From assembly GCA_938022295.1 (NCBI GenBank), contig CALIDR010000049.1, forward strand, positions 1-16,050: a stretch of 16,050 nt of DNA, in the 5' to 3' direction. This document shows, one piece after another, positions 7,338 to 14,801 of the stretch. The position numbers and the translations under genes are program-made. Position 1 is the first letter of the stretch; every line of letters starts with the position of its first letter. This stretch comes from an uncultured Burkholderiaceae bacterium. GTDB lineage: Bacteria > Pseudomonadota > Gammaproteobacteria > Burkholderiales > Burkholderiaceae_C. Below the pieces are notes generated by a model. It searched no databases. It saw only the letters and a program-made list of their open reading frames with translations, and had not been told where the DNA came from.

Positions 7338-10300
7338 ATGTCGGATCCGATCACGAGCTTCAAGTCCTACACCGTCGACCAGATCGCGGTGCTGTCGACG
7401 GACCAGATCCGCACGGCAACGCCCGACGCGATCAAGACGCTGACCGCGGCGCAGATCCAGGCGCTGGCGCCGGAGCAGATCGCGGCGATCGAACCCGGCG
7501 TCATCACGTCGTTCAGCAACTCGCAGCTCGCCGCGTTCACGCCGTACCAGGCGCAGTTCGGCTTCACGACCGGCCAGATCCAGGGCCTGAGCGCGACCCA
7601 GCTCGGCGCGCTGACGACGGGCCAGCTCGCGGCGCTGACGTACGACCAGATCCTCGCGATCAACACCGCCGACATCAAGGCCCTGAAGCCGGCGCAGCTC
7701 GCGGTGCTGTCGGCCGATCAGATCCGGGCGCTCGAAGCCGGCGCCGATGCACAGCTCACGACGACGCAGATCCAGGCGCTGAAGGCCGGACAGCTCGACG
7801 CGCTGACGTCGTTCACGACCGATCAGATCCGCGCGCTGAGCGTCAAGCAGATCCAGACGCTCAGCGAAGACCAGCTGCGCTCGATGAGCGATGAGCAGGT
7901 CGCGGCGCTGACGTCGACCCAGGTGCAGGCGCTGACGGCGGCGCAGCTCGGCGCCGTCGACGTGCTCGGCGACCAGGTCAAGGCGCTGAGCACGAAGCAG
8001 CTGGCGGCGCTGACGGCGTCGCAGCTCCAGTCGCTGACGACGGACCAGCTGCGGCAGCTCACCGCCACGCAGGTCAAGGCGCTGAGCACCAGCCAGGTAC
8101 GGGCGCTGACGGAGGCGCAGGTGCAGGGCCTCGGCGTCAACCAGGTCCGCTCGATGACGACGGCGCAGATCGCGGCGCTGGACACCGACCAGTTCGCCGC
8201 GCTGGCCACCGCCAACATCCGCGCGCTCAACACGGCCCAGATCCAGGCGCTGACCTCGGACCAGGTGGGCGCCCTGTCCGAACAGCAGATGGGCGCGCTG
8301 CTCAACGGCCAGATCGGTGCGCTGCGCACGAACCAGATCAGCCTGCTGAGCAGCGACCAGATCGGCGCGCTGTCGACGGCGGCGATCGCGGCGCTGACGA
8401 CGGCGCAGGTGCGCAACCTCACGGCCGCCCAACTTCAGAGCCTCTCCGACGCCCAGCTCAACGCGCTGACGACGGCGCAGGTCCGTGCGCTGACGGCCGA
8501 CGGCAACGGCGTCGGCGCGCTGACGGGCGACCGGCTGGCGGCGCTGTCGACGGACGCGGTGCGCGCGCTGACGACGGCGCAGGTCGCGGCCCTGAGCTCC
8601 GATCAGCTGCGCGCGATGTCCGCAACGCAGATCTCCAAGCTGACGGCGGCACAGGTGCAGGCGCTCGCCGCCGACGCCGACGGCATCGGTGCGCTCGGCA
8701 ACGAGCAGATCGCGGCGCTGTCGACCGCGGCGATCGCGGCGCTGCGCACCAACCAGATCCAGGCGCTGAGCACCGCCCAGGTGCAGAGTCTGAGTGTCGG
8801 CCAGATCGGCAAGCTCACCGCCGCGGCCGCGCGCGAGCTGTCGGTGTCGCAGCTGCAGGCGATGGCCTACGACTCGGTGCAGTCGCTGCTGCCTTCGCTG
8901 CAGGCCAACCAGATCGCGGCGCTGACCACCGACCAGGTGCAGTCGTTCTCGGCGGAACAGATCGCGGCGCTGACGACGCGTCAGGTGGCCGCCTTCGGCA
9001 GCGCCCAGATCGCGGCGCTGACGAACGGTCAGATCGCCGAGCTGTCGGCGGCCCAGGTGCGTGCGCTGAGCGCCGACAGCGACGGGATCGGCGCGTTGAG
9101 CGGCGAGCAGATCGCCGCGCTGTCGACGGCGGCCATCGCCGCCCTGCGCACCGAGCAGGTCCAGGCCCTGAACGATGACCAGATCCGTGCCCTGACCACG
9201 GAGCAGGCGCGGAGCCTGACCGCCACCGGCGTCAAGGCGCTGAGTGCCAACCAACTGAAGGCGTTCGAAAACGAGGACCTGGCCGAGATCAAGACGAAGA
9301 TCCAGGCCGGCCAGATCGGCGCGCTGACCGAGGACCAGATCGGCGCGCTGTCGGCCGGCCAGGTGGCGGCGCTGTCGACGTCGCAGGTCGCGGCGCTGTC
9401 GAACACCCAGGTGGCGGCGCTGTCGGCCGCGCAGGCCGGCGGCCTGACGGCGGCGCAGGCCCGCGCACTGACGACCGCGCAGCTGCAGGCGCTCAGCGGC
9501 GAGGCGATCGCCGGCCTGTCGAACGCCGCGATCGCGGCGCTGACGACGGCGCAGGTTGCCGCCCTCGGCACCGAACAGATCCGCGCATTGACCGGCGGTC
9601 AGATCGGCGCGCTGACGAGCACGCAAGCCCGCGCCTTGACGTCGGACCAGGTACGGGCGCTCGAGGCGAGCGACGTGACGGCACTGAAGGCGAACTTCCA
9701 GGGCTCGCAGATCCAGGCTCTCAGCGCCGGACAGCTTTCCGACCTCGGTGCCGGCGTCGGCGCCCTCGGCACGGCGCAGGTGCGCGCGTTCACGAACAGC
9801 CAGATCGCGTCGCTCGCATACTCCCAGGTCGCCGCGCTGACGACGGCGCAGGTGCGCGCGATGAGCGACGCCCAGCTGCAGGCGCTGAGCGGCGGCCAGG
9901 TCGCTGCGATCGAGGTGGAAGACCTGCAGGCGCTGCAGCCGTCGCAGGTCGCGGCGCTGAGCAGCACGCAGATGCAGTTCCTGACCGCCGGACAGGTGCA
10001 GGCGCTGGGCAGCACGCAGCTGCGCGCGCTCGATGCGGGTCAGATCGGCGCCATTCTCGGCAGCCTGTCGACCGAGCAGGTCCGGATGCTGAACACGTCG
10101 CAGGTCGCGGCGCTGAGCACGAATCAGCTGCTGAGCATGACCACCGCCCAGATCGGTGCCCTGACGACGACGCAGCTACGCGCCCTCGGCGGTACGCAGC
10201 TCGACGTCGTGCGCGACATCGCCGTCGCCGCCGACATCCAGAACCTGACGCCGGGCCAGATCGCCGGCCTGTCGAACTCGGTGCTGCAGGGGCTGACCGC

Positions 10301-11015
10301 ACGCCAGATCGACGCGCTGAGCGCCGACCAGGTGCAGGCGCTGAGCAATGCGCAGGTCGCGCTGATCGCGCCGAAGCTCAGCCAGATGGCCGATCTGTCC
10401 CAGACCCAGGTCGCCAGCCTCGACTTCACGGCATTGAAGGGCACGCAGGTCGACGCGCTGACGGGCGTCCAGCTGCGCTCGCTGACCGACGCCCAGCTGC
10501 TGCAGACGCTGAGCGACCCGTCCGAGTCGGTGCTCGCGAACCTCGGCAACAAGGTGAGCCAGCTGTCGGAAGCCCAGATCGCCGGCCTCGGCGTGGGCGT
10601 CAACGGCCTGAGCGCGGCTCAAGTCGGCGCGCTGGAGGTGTCGCAGCTGCGCTCGCTGAGCGCGGCGCAGCTGAACGCGCTGGATGTCGCGAAGTTCGCC
10701 GAGATCGACATCACGGCGCTGCAGGGCAGCCAGATCGCGGGCCTGAACGTCGCCCAGCTCGACGCCGCCCAGGTCGCCGCGATGACCGCGTCGCAGATCC
10801 GCTCGCTGACGACGGCTCAGATCGGCGCCCTGGGCAGCTCCCAGCTCAACGCGATGTCCGGTGCCAACGTCGCCGAGCTGACGCTGGCGCAGGTCGATGC
10901 ATTCAGCGTCGCACAGCTCGGGGAGCTGACGAACCGCGGCTCGATGACCGACGACCAGAAGGACGTGCTGCGGTCGAAGCTGACGCAAGCGGAGTTCGAC
11001 GCGCTGTTCCCCTGA
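7338..11015 (+). CDS. Giant octapeptide-repeat protein of unknown function, sigma-28-controlled
   Basis: The ATG at 7338 follows GAGGAA (7327-7332) at a good distance. The 1225-residue product is almost wholly an array of an eight-residue unit, consensus L-[S/T]-x-x-Q-[I/V/L]-x-A (for example LTTAQVRA, LSADQIRA). I counted about 138 units by hand from residue 11 to about 1196. A non-repetitive tail of about 29 residues ends in FDALFP. Some units are stretched to 10-15 residues (LAADADGIGA, LKANFQGSQIQA). I found no Cys, Trp or His in the translation. There is no signal peptide and no membrane helix. S/T at position 2 and Q at position 5 look like helix N-cap and capping-box residues, so a solenoid of very short helices is likely. 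I do not recognise a named family. The promoter and the convergent fli operon suggest a flagella-linked, possibly exported role; the neighbouring GT41 enzyme suggests glycosylation. Those roles are inference. Confidence 0.9.
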   Translation: MSDPITSFKSYTVDQIAVLSTDQIRTATPDAIKTLTAAQIQALAPEQIAAIEPGVITSFSNSQLAAFTPYQAQFGFTTGQIQGLSATQLGALTTGQLAALTYDQILAINTADIKALKPAQLAVLSADQIRALEAGADAQLTTTQIQALKAGQLDALTSFTTDQIRALSVKQIQTLSEDQLRSMSDEQVAALTSTQVQALTAAQLGAVDVLGDQVKALSTKQLAALTASQLQSLTTDQLRQLTATQVKALSTSQVRALTEAQVQGLGVNQVRSMTTAQIAALDTDQFAALATANIRALNTAQIQALTSDQVGALSEQQMGALLNGQIGALRTNQISLLSSDQIGALSTAAIAALTTAQVRNLTAAQLQSLSDAQLNALTTAQVRALTADGNGVGALTGDRLAALSTDAVRALTTAQVAALSSDQLRAMSATQISKLTAAQVQALAADADGIGALGNEQIAALSTAAIAALRTNQIQALSTAQVQSLSVGQIGKLTAAAARELSVSQLQAMAYDSVQSLLPSLQANQIAALTTDQVQSFSAEQIAALTTRQVAAFGSAQIAALTNGQIAELSAAQVRALSADSDGIGALSGEQIAALSTAAIAALRTEQVQALNDDQIRALTTEQARSLTATGVKALSANQLKAFENEDLAEIKTKIQAGQIGALTEDQIGALSAGQVAALSTSQVAALSNTQVAALSAAQAGGLTAAQARALTTAQLQALSGEAIAGLSNAAIAALTTAQVAALGTEQIRALTGGQIGALTSTQARALTSDQVRALEASDVTALKANFQGSQIQALSAGQLSDLGAGVGALGTAQVRAFTNSQIASLAYSQVAALTTAQVRAMSDAQLQALSGGQVAAIEVEDLQALQPSQVAALSSTQMQFLTAGQVQALGSTQLRALDAGQIGAILGSLSTEQVRMLNTSQVAALSTNQLLSMTTAQIGALTTTQLRALGGTQLDVVRDIAVAADIQNLTPGQIAGLSNSVLQGLTARQIDALSADQVQALSNAQVALIAPKLSQMADLSQTQVASLDFTALKGTQVDALTGVQLRSLTDAQLLQTLSDPSESVLANLGNKVSQLSEAQIAGLGVGVNGLSAAQVGALEVSQLRSLSAAQLNALDVAKFAEIDITALQGSQIAGLNVAQLDAAQVAAMTASQIRSLTTAQIGALGSSQLNAMSGANVAELTLAQVDAFSVAQLGELTNRGSMTDDQKDVLRSKLTQAEFDALFP
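7368..10925 (+). repeat. 24-bp in-frame coding repeat array (octapeptide units)
   Basis: The DNA repeats with a 24-base period across nearly the whole gene, typified by segments such as GCGCTGACGACGGCGCAGGT. The units are diverged rather than identical, with many synonymous and conservative changes. The array therefore looks old and selected for its protein pattern rather than recently slipped. Irregular units always keep the reading frame. Confidence 0.9.
8664..9884 (+). repeat. Higher-order 402-bp repeat: three tandem blocks of 16 octads
   Basis: Blocks begin at 8664, 9066 and 9468. The first two are exactly 402 bp (134 residues); the third is about 417 bp. Blocks 1 and 2 open with a ten-residue Asp-Gly unit (LAADADGIGA, LSADSDGIGA), followed by matching octads ending in LSTAAIAA and LRTxQ. 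All three carry a stretched 12-residue unit at the tenth position (starts 8886, 9288, 9684: LLPSLQANQIAA, IKTKIQAGQIGA, LKANFQGSQIQA). A related Asp-Gly unit (LTADGNGVGA) lies earlier, at 8490. This points to duplication of a larger block after the octad array existed. Confidence 0.75.
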
Positions 11016-11032
11016 TGCGGAACCGCAGCCCG

Positions 11033-11060
11033 CGCCGCCGCGCCGCAAGGCGCGGCGGCG
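11033..11060 (+). terminator. Strong hairpin terminator after the repeat-protein gene
   Basis: A perfect 12-pair stem, CGCCGCCGCGCC with its complement, encloses a GCAA (GNRA) tetraloop, starting 17 bases after the stop codon and followed by TCGCTTTG. The T content after the stem is low, as is common in GC-rich genomes. Being symmetrical, it could also stop transcripts from the converging fli operon. Confidence 0.72.
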
Positions 11061-11110
11061 TCGCTTTGCCTACTGATCAGGTCGCTCACCGTGGCGGGCG
11101 ATACGGTGCT

Positions 11111-11131
11111 ACCGGCGGTGTCCCAGCCGGT
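11111..11131 (-). terminator. Candidate hairpin after fliR
   Basis: ACCGGC and GCCGGT flank a nine-base loop, 11 bases downstream of the fliR stop on the minus strand. No T-run follows. It may end the flagellar operon transcript together with the stronger hairpin at 11033-11060. Confidence 0.35.
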
Positions 11132-11142
11132 CAGCCCGAGGC

Positions 11143-11916
11143 CTACCGGAACCGCTCGAGCATCGCCTCCAGCGCCGCGGTGAACGGCACCTGCATCGTC
11201 GGCAGCGTCAGCAGCATGCCGACCAGGCCGACGCCGACCGTGATCGGGAAGCCGATCGCGAAGATGTTCATCTGCGCAGCCACGCGCGAGATCAGGCCGA
11301 GCACGAGGTTGACGAACAGCAGCATCGCGACGATCGGCAGCGCGATCCACAGGCCGAGGCGGAACACTTCGGCGCCCCAGACCTGCGGCTGGGTCTGACG
11401 CAGGAACGCGAACGGCTCGGGGCCGATCGGGAACGCGGCGAAGCTCTGCACGACGGCCGCGATCACGAGCAGGTGGCCGTTGACGACGACGAACAGCCAC
11501 GCCACCGTGGTGCCGAAGAAGCGGCTGGTGGCCGTCGACTGGCTCGCCGTCACGGGGTCGAAGAAGCCGGCGAAGTTCAGCCCCATCTGCAGGCCGACGA
11601 TCTCGCCGGCGAACTCGACGGCAGCGAACACGATGCGCACCGCGAACCCGAGTGCCAGACCGACGACGACCTGCTGCAAGACGAGCAGCACGGCCGCCGG
11701 CGCGTCGAGCGCAATCGTGGCCACTTCCGGCGGCAGCGGCGGCAGCACCGGCTGCGCGGCCAGCGCGACGAAGAAGGCGAGGGCGACACGCACGCGCACC
11801 GGCACCGTGCGCGTGCCGAGCACCGGCAGCGCGCTGAACAGCGCCAGCACGCGCACGAACGGCCACAGCAGCGGCGCCAGCCAGGCCAGCACCTGGGCGT
11901 CGGTGAACGTCAGCAC
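11143..11916 (-). CDS. fliR: Flagellar biosynthesis protein FliR (export gate)
   Basis: The chosen start is the GTG at 11916, giving 257 residues that begin M-LTFTDAQVLAWL, a typical FliR N-terminus and length (about 255-260). The protein is highly hydrophobic with about six membrane segments. Family hallmarks include the segment EIVGLQMGLNFAGFFDP (about 105-121), SRFFGTTVAWLFVVVNGHL (about 131-149) and the C-terminal GLISRVAAQMNIFAIGFPITVGVGL (about 207-231). FliR joins FliP and FliQ in the helical export-gate complex at the centre of the flagellar basal body, through which rod, hook and filament proteins pass. It starts 20 bases after the fliQ stop and lacks a strong ribosome-binding site, suggesting translational coupling. 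It is the last gene of the operon here; flhB does not follow. Confidence 0.95.
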   Translation of the reverse strand: MLTFTDAQVLAWLAPLLWPFVRVLALFSALPVLGTRTVPVRVRVALAFFVALAAQPVLPPLPPEVATIALDAPAAVLLVLQQVVVGLALGFAVRIVFAAVEFAGEIVGLQMGLNFAGFFDPVTASQSTATSRFFGTTVAWLFVVVNGHLLVIAAVVQSFAAFPIGPEPFAFLRQTQPQVWGAEVFRLGLWIALPIVAMLLFVNLVLGLISRVAAQMNIFAIGFPITVGVGLVGMLLTLPTMQVPFTAALEAMLERFR

Positions 11917-11936
11917 GGCCGAGCCGGGGCGAGTCG

Positions 11937-12206
11937 TCAGCCGACCGCCGACGGGATCGCCTGCAGCGTGCGCTGCAGGTACTCGACCAGCGTCGTCATC
12001 ATCCACGGGCCGGCGAAGGCGAGCGTGACGACGGCGCCGACGATCTTCGGCACGAAGCTCAGCGTCGCCTCGTTGATCTGGGTGGCGGCCTGGAACACGC
12101 TGACGACGAGCCCGATCGCGAGCACCGCCAGCAGCACCGGCGCGGCGACGAACAGCAGCAGCGTCAGCCCCTGCTGGCCGACCGTGAAGACCTGGGTGGC
12201 GTCCAT
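11937..12206 (-). CDS. fliQ: Flagellar biosynthesis protein FliQ (export gate)
   Basis: The 89-residue protein is the standard FliQ length and begins MDATQVFTVGQQGL. It has two membrane helices, at about 15-38 and 53-75, joined by the conserved loop SVFQAATQINEATLSFVPKI. FliQ packs around the FliP-FliR core of the type III export gate in the inner membrane. An AAGGAG ribosome-binding site (minus strand, around 12223-12218) overlaps the end of fliP, about 11 bases before the ATG. The gene sits between fliP (18-bp gap) and fliR (20-bp gap). Confidence 0.96.
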   Translation of the reverse strand: MDATQVFTVGQQGLTLLLFVAAPVLLAVLAIGLVVSVFQAATQINEATLSFVPKIVGAVVTLAFAGPWMMTTLVEYLQRTLQAIPSAVG

Positions 12207-12224
12207 CGCGGCGCGGGCTCCTTC

Positions 12225-12995
12225 CTACATCGCGAACGAGGCGGCGAGCGAGCCGAGCAACAGGTTCCAGCCGTCGGCGAGCACGAACAGCATCAGCTTG
12301 AACGGCAGCGCGACGAGCACGGGGCTGAGCATCATCATGCCCAGGCTCATCAGCACGCTGGCGACGATCATGTCGATGACGAGGAACGGGATGAAGATCA
12401 GGAACCCGATCTGGAACGCGCTCTTCAGCTCGCTGGTGACGAAGGCCGGCACCAGCACCTTGATGGGCACCTGCTCGGCCGGCGTGCCCTCGGGCAGCTT
12501 GGCCAGGCGCGCGAACAGCTGCAGGTCGCTCTGGCGCGTCTGGCGCAGCATGAACTCGCGCATCGGCCCCTCGCCGCGCGAAAGCGCCTCCTCGAAGCCG
12601 ATCTCGCCGGCCGCGTAGGGCTGCCACGCCTGCGCGTGCACGCGGTCCACCGTCGGCCCCATCACGAAGAACGTCAAGAACAGGCTCAGGCCGACGATGA
12701 CCTGGTTCGGCGGCGCCGCCTGGGTGCCCAGCGCCTGGCGCAGCAGGCTGAGCACGATCACGATGCGCGTGAACGCCGTCATCAGCAGCAGCACCGCGGG
12801 CAGGAAGCTCAGCGCGGTGAAGAACAGCAGCGTCTGCACCGGCACCGAGTAGCTCGTGCCGCCGGCGCCCTGGGCGACCATCAGCGGCAGCGCGTTGCCG
12901 CCCGCCTGTGCCGCCGCGAGCGCCGGCACCGTGGCGAGCGCCGCTGCCGTGGCCGCGCGTGCGAGGCGGCCGCTCGCGACGCGTTCAGGCCGCAC
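12225..12995 (-). CDS. fliP: Flagellar biosynthesis protein FliP (export gate)
   Basis: The frame gives 256 residues from a GTG at 12995, which lies inside the end of fliO (11-base overlap). Residues 1-29 look like a cleavable signal peptide (Arg-rich start, Ala/Leu core, ALAAA before Q30), as expected because FliP is one of the few flagellar proteins made with a signal sequence. The mature part has membrane segments at about 54-75, 98-113, 193-217 and 221-246. It shows the family signatures LLLMTAFTRIVIVLSLLRQALG, PPNQVIVGLSLFLTFFVMGP and FQIGFLIFIPFLVIDMIVASVLMSLGMMM. FliP forms the pentameric core of the export gate with FliR and FliQ. The order fliO-fliP-fliQ-fliR is the normal one. Confidence 0.95.
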   Translation of the reverse strand: MRPERVASGRLARAATAAALATVPALAAAQAGGNALPLMVAQGAGGTSYSVPVQTLLFFTALSFLPAVLLLMTAFTRIVIVLSLLRQALGTQAAPPNQVIVGLSLFLTFFVMGPTVDRVHAQAWQPYAAGEIGFEEALSRGEGPMREFMLRQTRQSDLQLFARLAKLPEGTPAEQVPIKVLVPAFVTSELKSAFQIGFLIFIPFLVIDMIVASVLMSLGMMMLSPVLVALPFKLMLFVLADGWNLLLGSLAASFAM

Positions 12996-13347
12996 GGTCG
13001 GCCTTCGCCCGCGGGCGGGCCTGCGCGAGCCAGTGCACGAAGGGCATGGCCGCGTCCGCGGTGGCGGCCGCGGGTTCGCCGGCGGGCGCCATCTCGTGCA
13101 GCGCCGTGATCTGCTGCGCCGTCACGCCGAGCACGAGCCAGCGGCGCTGCTCGCCGTGGCCGACCTCGACCGTCAGCAGCCGCTGCCCGGGACCCACCGC
13201 CAGCGTCGCGACGGTGCGCATCGCGCCCGCGGCCGTGCCGGCGGCGCCCACCGGCGTGCGCCTGAGCAGCCACAGCGCGAGCGGGATCGCGGCGACGACG
13301 ACGCCGAACCACAGCAGCGCCGCGAGGGCCGAGGGGGCGCCGTCCAC
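12985..13347 (-). CDS. fliO: Flagellar biosynthesis protein FliO
   Basis: This 120-residue protein, from a GTG at 13347, has one membrane helix at about residues 7-27 (ALLWFGVVVAAIPLALWLL) and then a cytoplasmic domain. That domain carries the family-like stretch VATLAVGPGQRLLTVEVGHGEQRRWLVLGVTAQQITALHEM. FliO is poorly conserved; the call rests on this pattern, the size and its place between fliN and fliP. It acts as a scaffold that helps FliP assemble and is not part of the finished export gate. It starts nine bases after the fliN stop and its last 11 bases overlap the fliP start. The C-terminal tail is rich in Ala, Arg and Lys. Confidence 0.88.
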   Translation of the reverse strand: MDGAPSALAALLWFGVVVAAIPLALWLLRRTPVGAAGTAAGAMRTVATLAVGPGQRLLTVEVGHGEQRRWLVLGVTAQQITALHEMAPAGEPAAATADAAMPFVHWLAQARPRAKADRAA

Positions 13348-13356
13348 GACGCGTCC

Positions 13357-13788
13357 TCAGCCGCGGCTGAGCCGGCGCATGCGCTCGCTCGGCGTCACGA
13401 TGTCGGTCAGGCGGATGCCGAACTTGTCGTTGACGACGACGACTTCGCCCTGCGCGATCAGGAAGCCGTTGACGAGCACGTCCATCGGCTCGCCAGCCAG
13501 CGTGTCGAGTTCGACGACCGAGCCCTGCGCGAGCTGCAGGATCTGCTTGATCGCGATCTTCGTGCGCCCGAGCTCCACCGTGAGCTGCACGGGGATGTCG
13601 AGGATCATGTTCAGGTCGTGGCCGGCCGCGGCCGGCGCGGCGCCGGCCTGCAGGTTCGCGAACGTGGCCGGCGCCATCGCGTCGCCGGCGGCCAGTTCCG
13701 AGGCGGTCTCGCGGCGGCCGGGGGCGGCCGTGGCGCCCCACTCGGCGCCGTCGTCGGCACCCGGGGCGGCGTGGGATTCAGCGGGCAT
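13357..13788 (-). CDS. fliN: Flagellar motor switch protein FliN
   Basis: The 143-residue product starts at the ATG at 13788, five bases after GGAGG (minus strand 13798-13794), and overlaps the fliM end by 11 bases. Residues 1-57 are a low-complexity Ala/Gly/Pro-rich extension. Residues 58-135 are the SpoA/FliN domain, with LNMILDIPVQLTVELGRTKIAIKQILQL, GSVVELDTLAGEPMDVLVNG and VVVVNDKFGIRLTDIVTPSER. FliN lines the base of the cytoplasmic C-ring, where it helps set rotation direction and docks the FliH-FliI export ATPase complex. The length is within the usual range for proteobacterial FliN (about 110-160). Confidence 0.96.
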   Translation of the reverse strand: MPAESHAAPGADDGAEWGATAAPGRRETASELAAGDAMAPATFANLQAGAAPAAAGHDLNMILDIPVQLTVELGRTKIAIKQILQLAQGSVVELDTLAGEPMDVLVNGFLIAQGEVVVVNDKFGIRLTDIVTPSERMRRLSRG

Positions 13789-14782
13789 TCGAGCCTCCGA
13801 GCCAGCCCTGCTGCGAGCTGGAGATCAGGTGGTCGACCTTGAGCGCGTAGCGGCCGTTGCTCGTGCCGTAGTGGCAGGCCAGCACCGGCACGCCGTCGAC
13901 CTTCGCCTCGATCTGCGGCTGCAGGTCGAGTTCGATGAAGTCGCCCGGCTGCAGCGCGAGCAGCTGCTCGACAGTGGCCGGCGTGCGCGCCAGCTCGGCG
14001 ACGAGCTCGACCTCGGCGGCCTGGATCTGCGTCTTCAGCAGGTTGACCCAGCGGCGGTCGGTGTCGCCGCCGTCGCCCTGGCTCTGCGCGTACAGCACGT
14101 CGCGGATCGGCTCCAGCGACGTGTAGGGGATGCAGAAGTGCGCGCTGCCGCTGTTCTCGCCGATCTCGAACGTGAACGACGTCGCCAGCACCGCCTCGTT
14201 GGGGGTGGCGATGTTGGCGAACTGCGGCTGCATCTCGGAGCGCTGGTATTCCATCTCGAGCGGGTAGATGCCTTCCCAGGCCTTTCGGTAGTCGGCGAGC
14301 AAGACGTCGACCAGGCGGCGGATCACGCGCTGCTCGGTGGGGCTGAAGTCGCGCCCCTCGATGCGGGTGTGGAACTTGCCCACGCCGCCGAACAGCGCGT
14401 CGATGACGGCGAACACCAGGTTGGGGTCGCACACCAGCAGCCCGGTGCCGCGCAGCGGCTTCAGGCCGACGATGTTGAAGTTGGTCGGCACGACGATCTC
14501 GCGCAGGAAGGCGCTGTACTTCTGCACCTTGATGCTGCCGATCGAAATCTCGGGGTTCTTGCGGATGAAGTTGAACAGGCCGACGCGGATGTTGCGTGCG
14601 AAGCGCTCGTTGATGATCTCCATCGTGGGCATGCGCCCACGCACGATGCGCTCCTGGCTCGCCAGGTCGTACTCGCGCACCTCGGGCTTGCCGCCGGCGT
14701 CGGGCTGCGGCTCGACCTCGTCGTCGCCGATGCCCTGCAGCAGCGCGTCGACTTCGTCCTGGGAAAGGATCTGCTGGCTCAT
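13778..14782 (-). CDS. fliM: Flagellar motor switch protein FliM
   Basis: The protein is 334 residues, the normal length. The N-terminal LSQDEVDALLQGI (residues 6-18) is the CheY-P binding motif. The middle domain (about 45-230) includes RIVRGRMPTMEIINERFAR, the switch signature ALFGGVGKFHTR (about 129-140) and FSPTEQRVIRRL. The C-terminal SpoA-like domain (about 250-322) contains LQPGDFIELD and ends with GRYALKVDHLI. FliM joins FliG to FliN in the C-ring and receives the chemotaxis signal. The presence of the CheY-binding motif means the motor is chemotaxis-controlled. The gene begins 19 bases after fliL and runs into fliN. Confidence 0.97.
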   Translation of the reverse strand: MSQQILSQDEVDALLQGIGDDEVEPQPDAGGKPEVREYDLASQERIVRGRMPTMEIINERFARNIRVGLFNFIRKNPEISIGSIKVQKYSAFLREIVVPTNFNIVGLKPLRGTGLLVCDPNLVFAVIDALFGGVGKFHTRIEGRDFSPTEQRVIRRLVDVLLADYRKAWEGIYPLEMEYQRSEMQPQFANIATPNEAVLATSFTFEIGENSGSAHFCIPYTSLEPIRDVLYAQSQGDGGDTDRRWVNLLKTQIQAAEVELVAELARTPATVEQLLALQPGDFIELDLQPQIEAKVDGVPVLACHYGTSNGRYALKVDHLISSSQQGWLGGSNAR

Positions 14783-14801
14783 CGCGTCGGCGCCGCCAGG
14801 C

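Noticed and set aside
7323..9626. A 767-codon open frame on the minus strand across the repeat gene, with an Arg/Gln/Asp-rich repetitive translation
   Set aside because: The 24-base period is a multiple of three, so a stop-free antisense unit stays open through the array. The composition is typical of an antisense shadow and the sense frame has a ribosome-binding site, promoter and terminator.
7368..10925. Could the 24-base periodic array be a CRISPR or a non-coding satellite?
   Set aside because: No constant repeat separated by unique spacers; units are contiguous, diverged, in frame and make a regular peptide pattern.
11016..11142. Peptide-like minus-strand frame in the gap after fliR
   Set aside because: No start codon or ribosome-binding site of its own and it is only the continuation of an antisense frame of fliR; the gap is better explained by the convergent hairpins.
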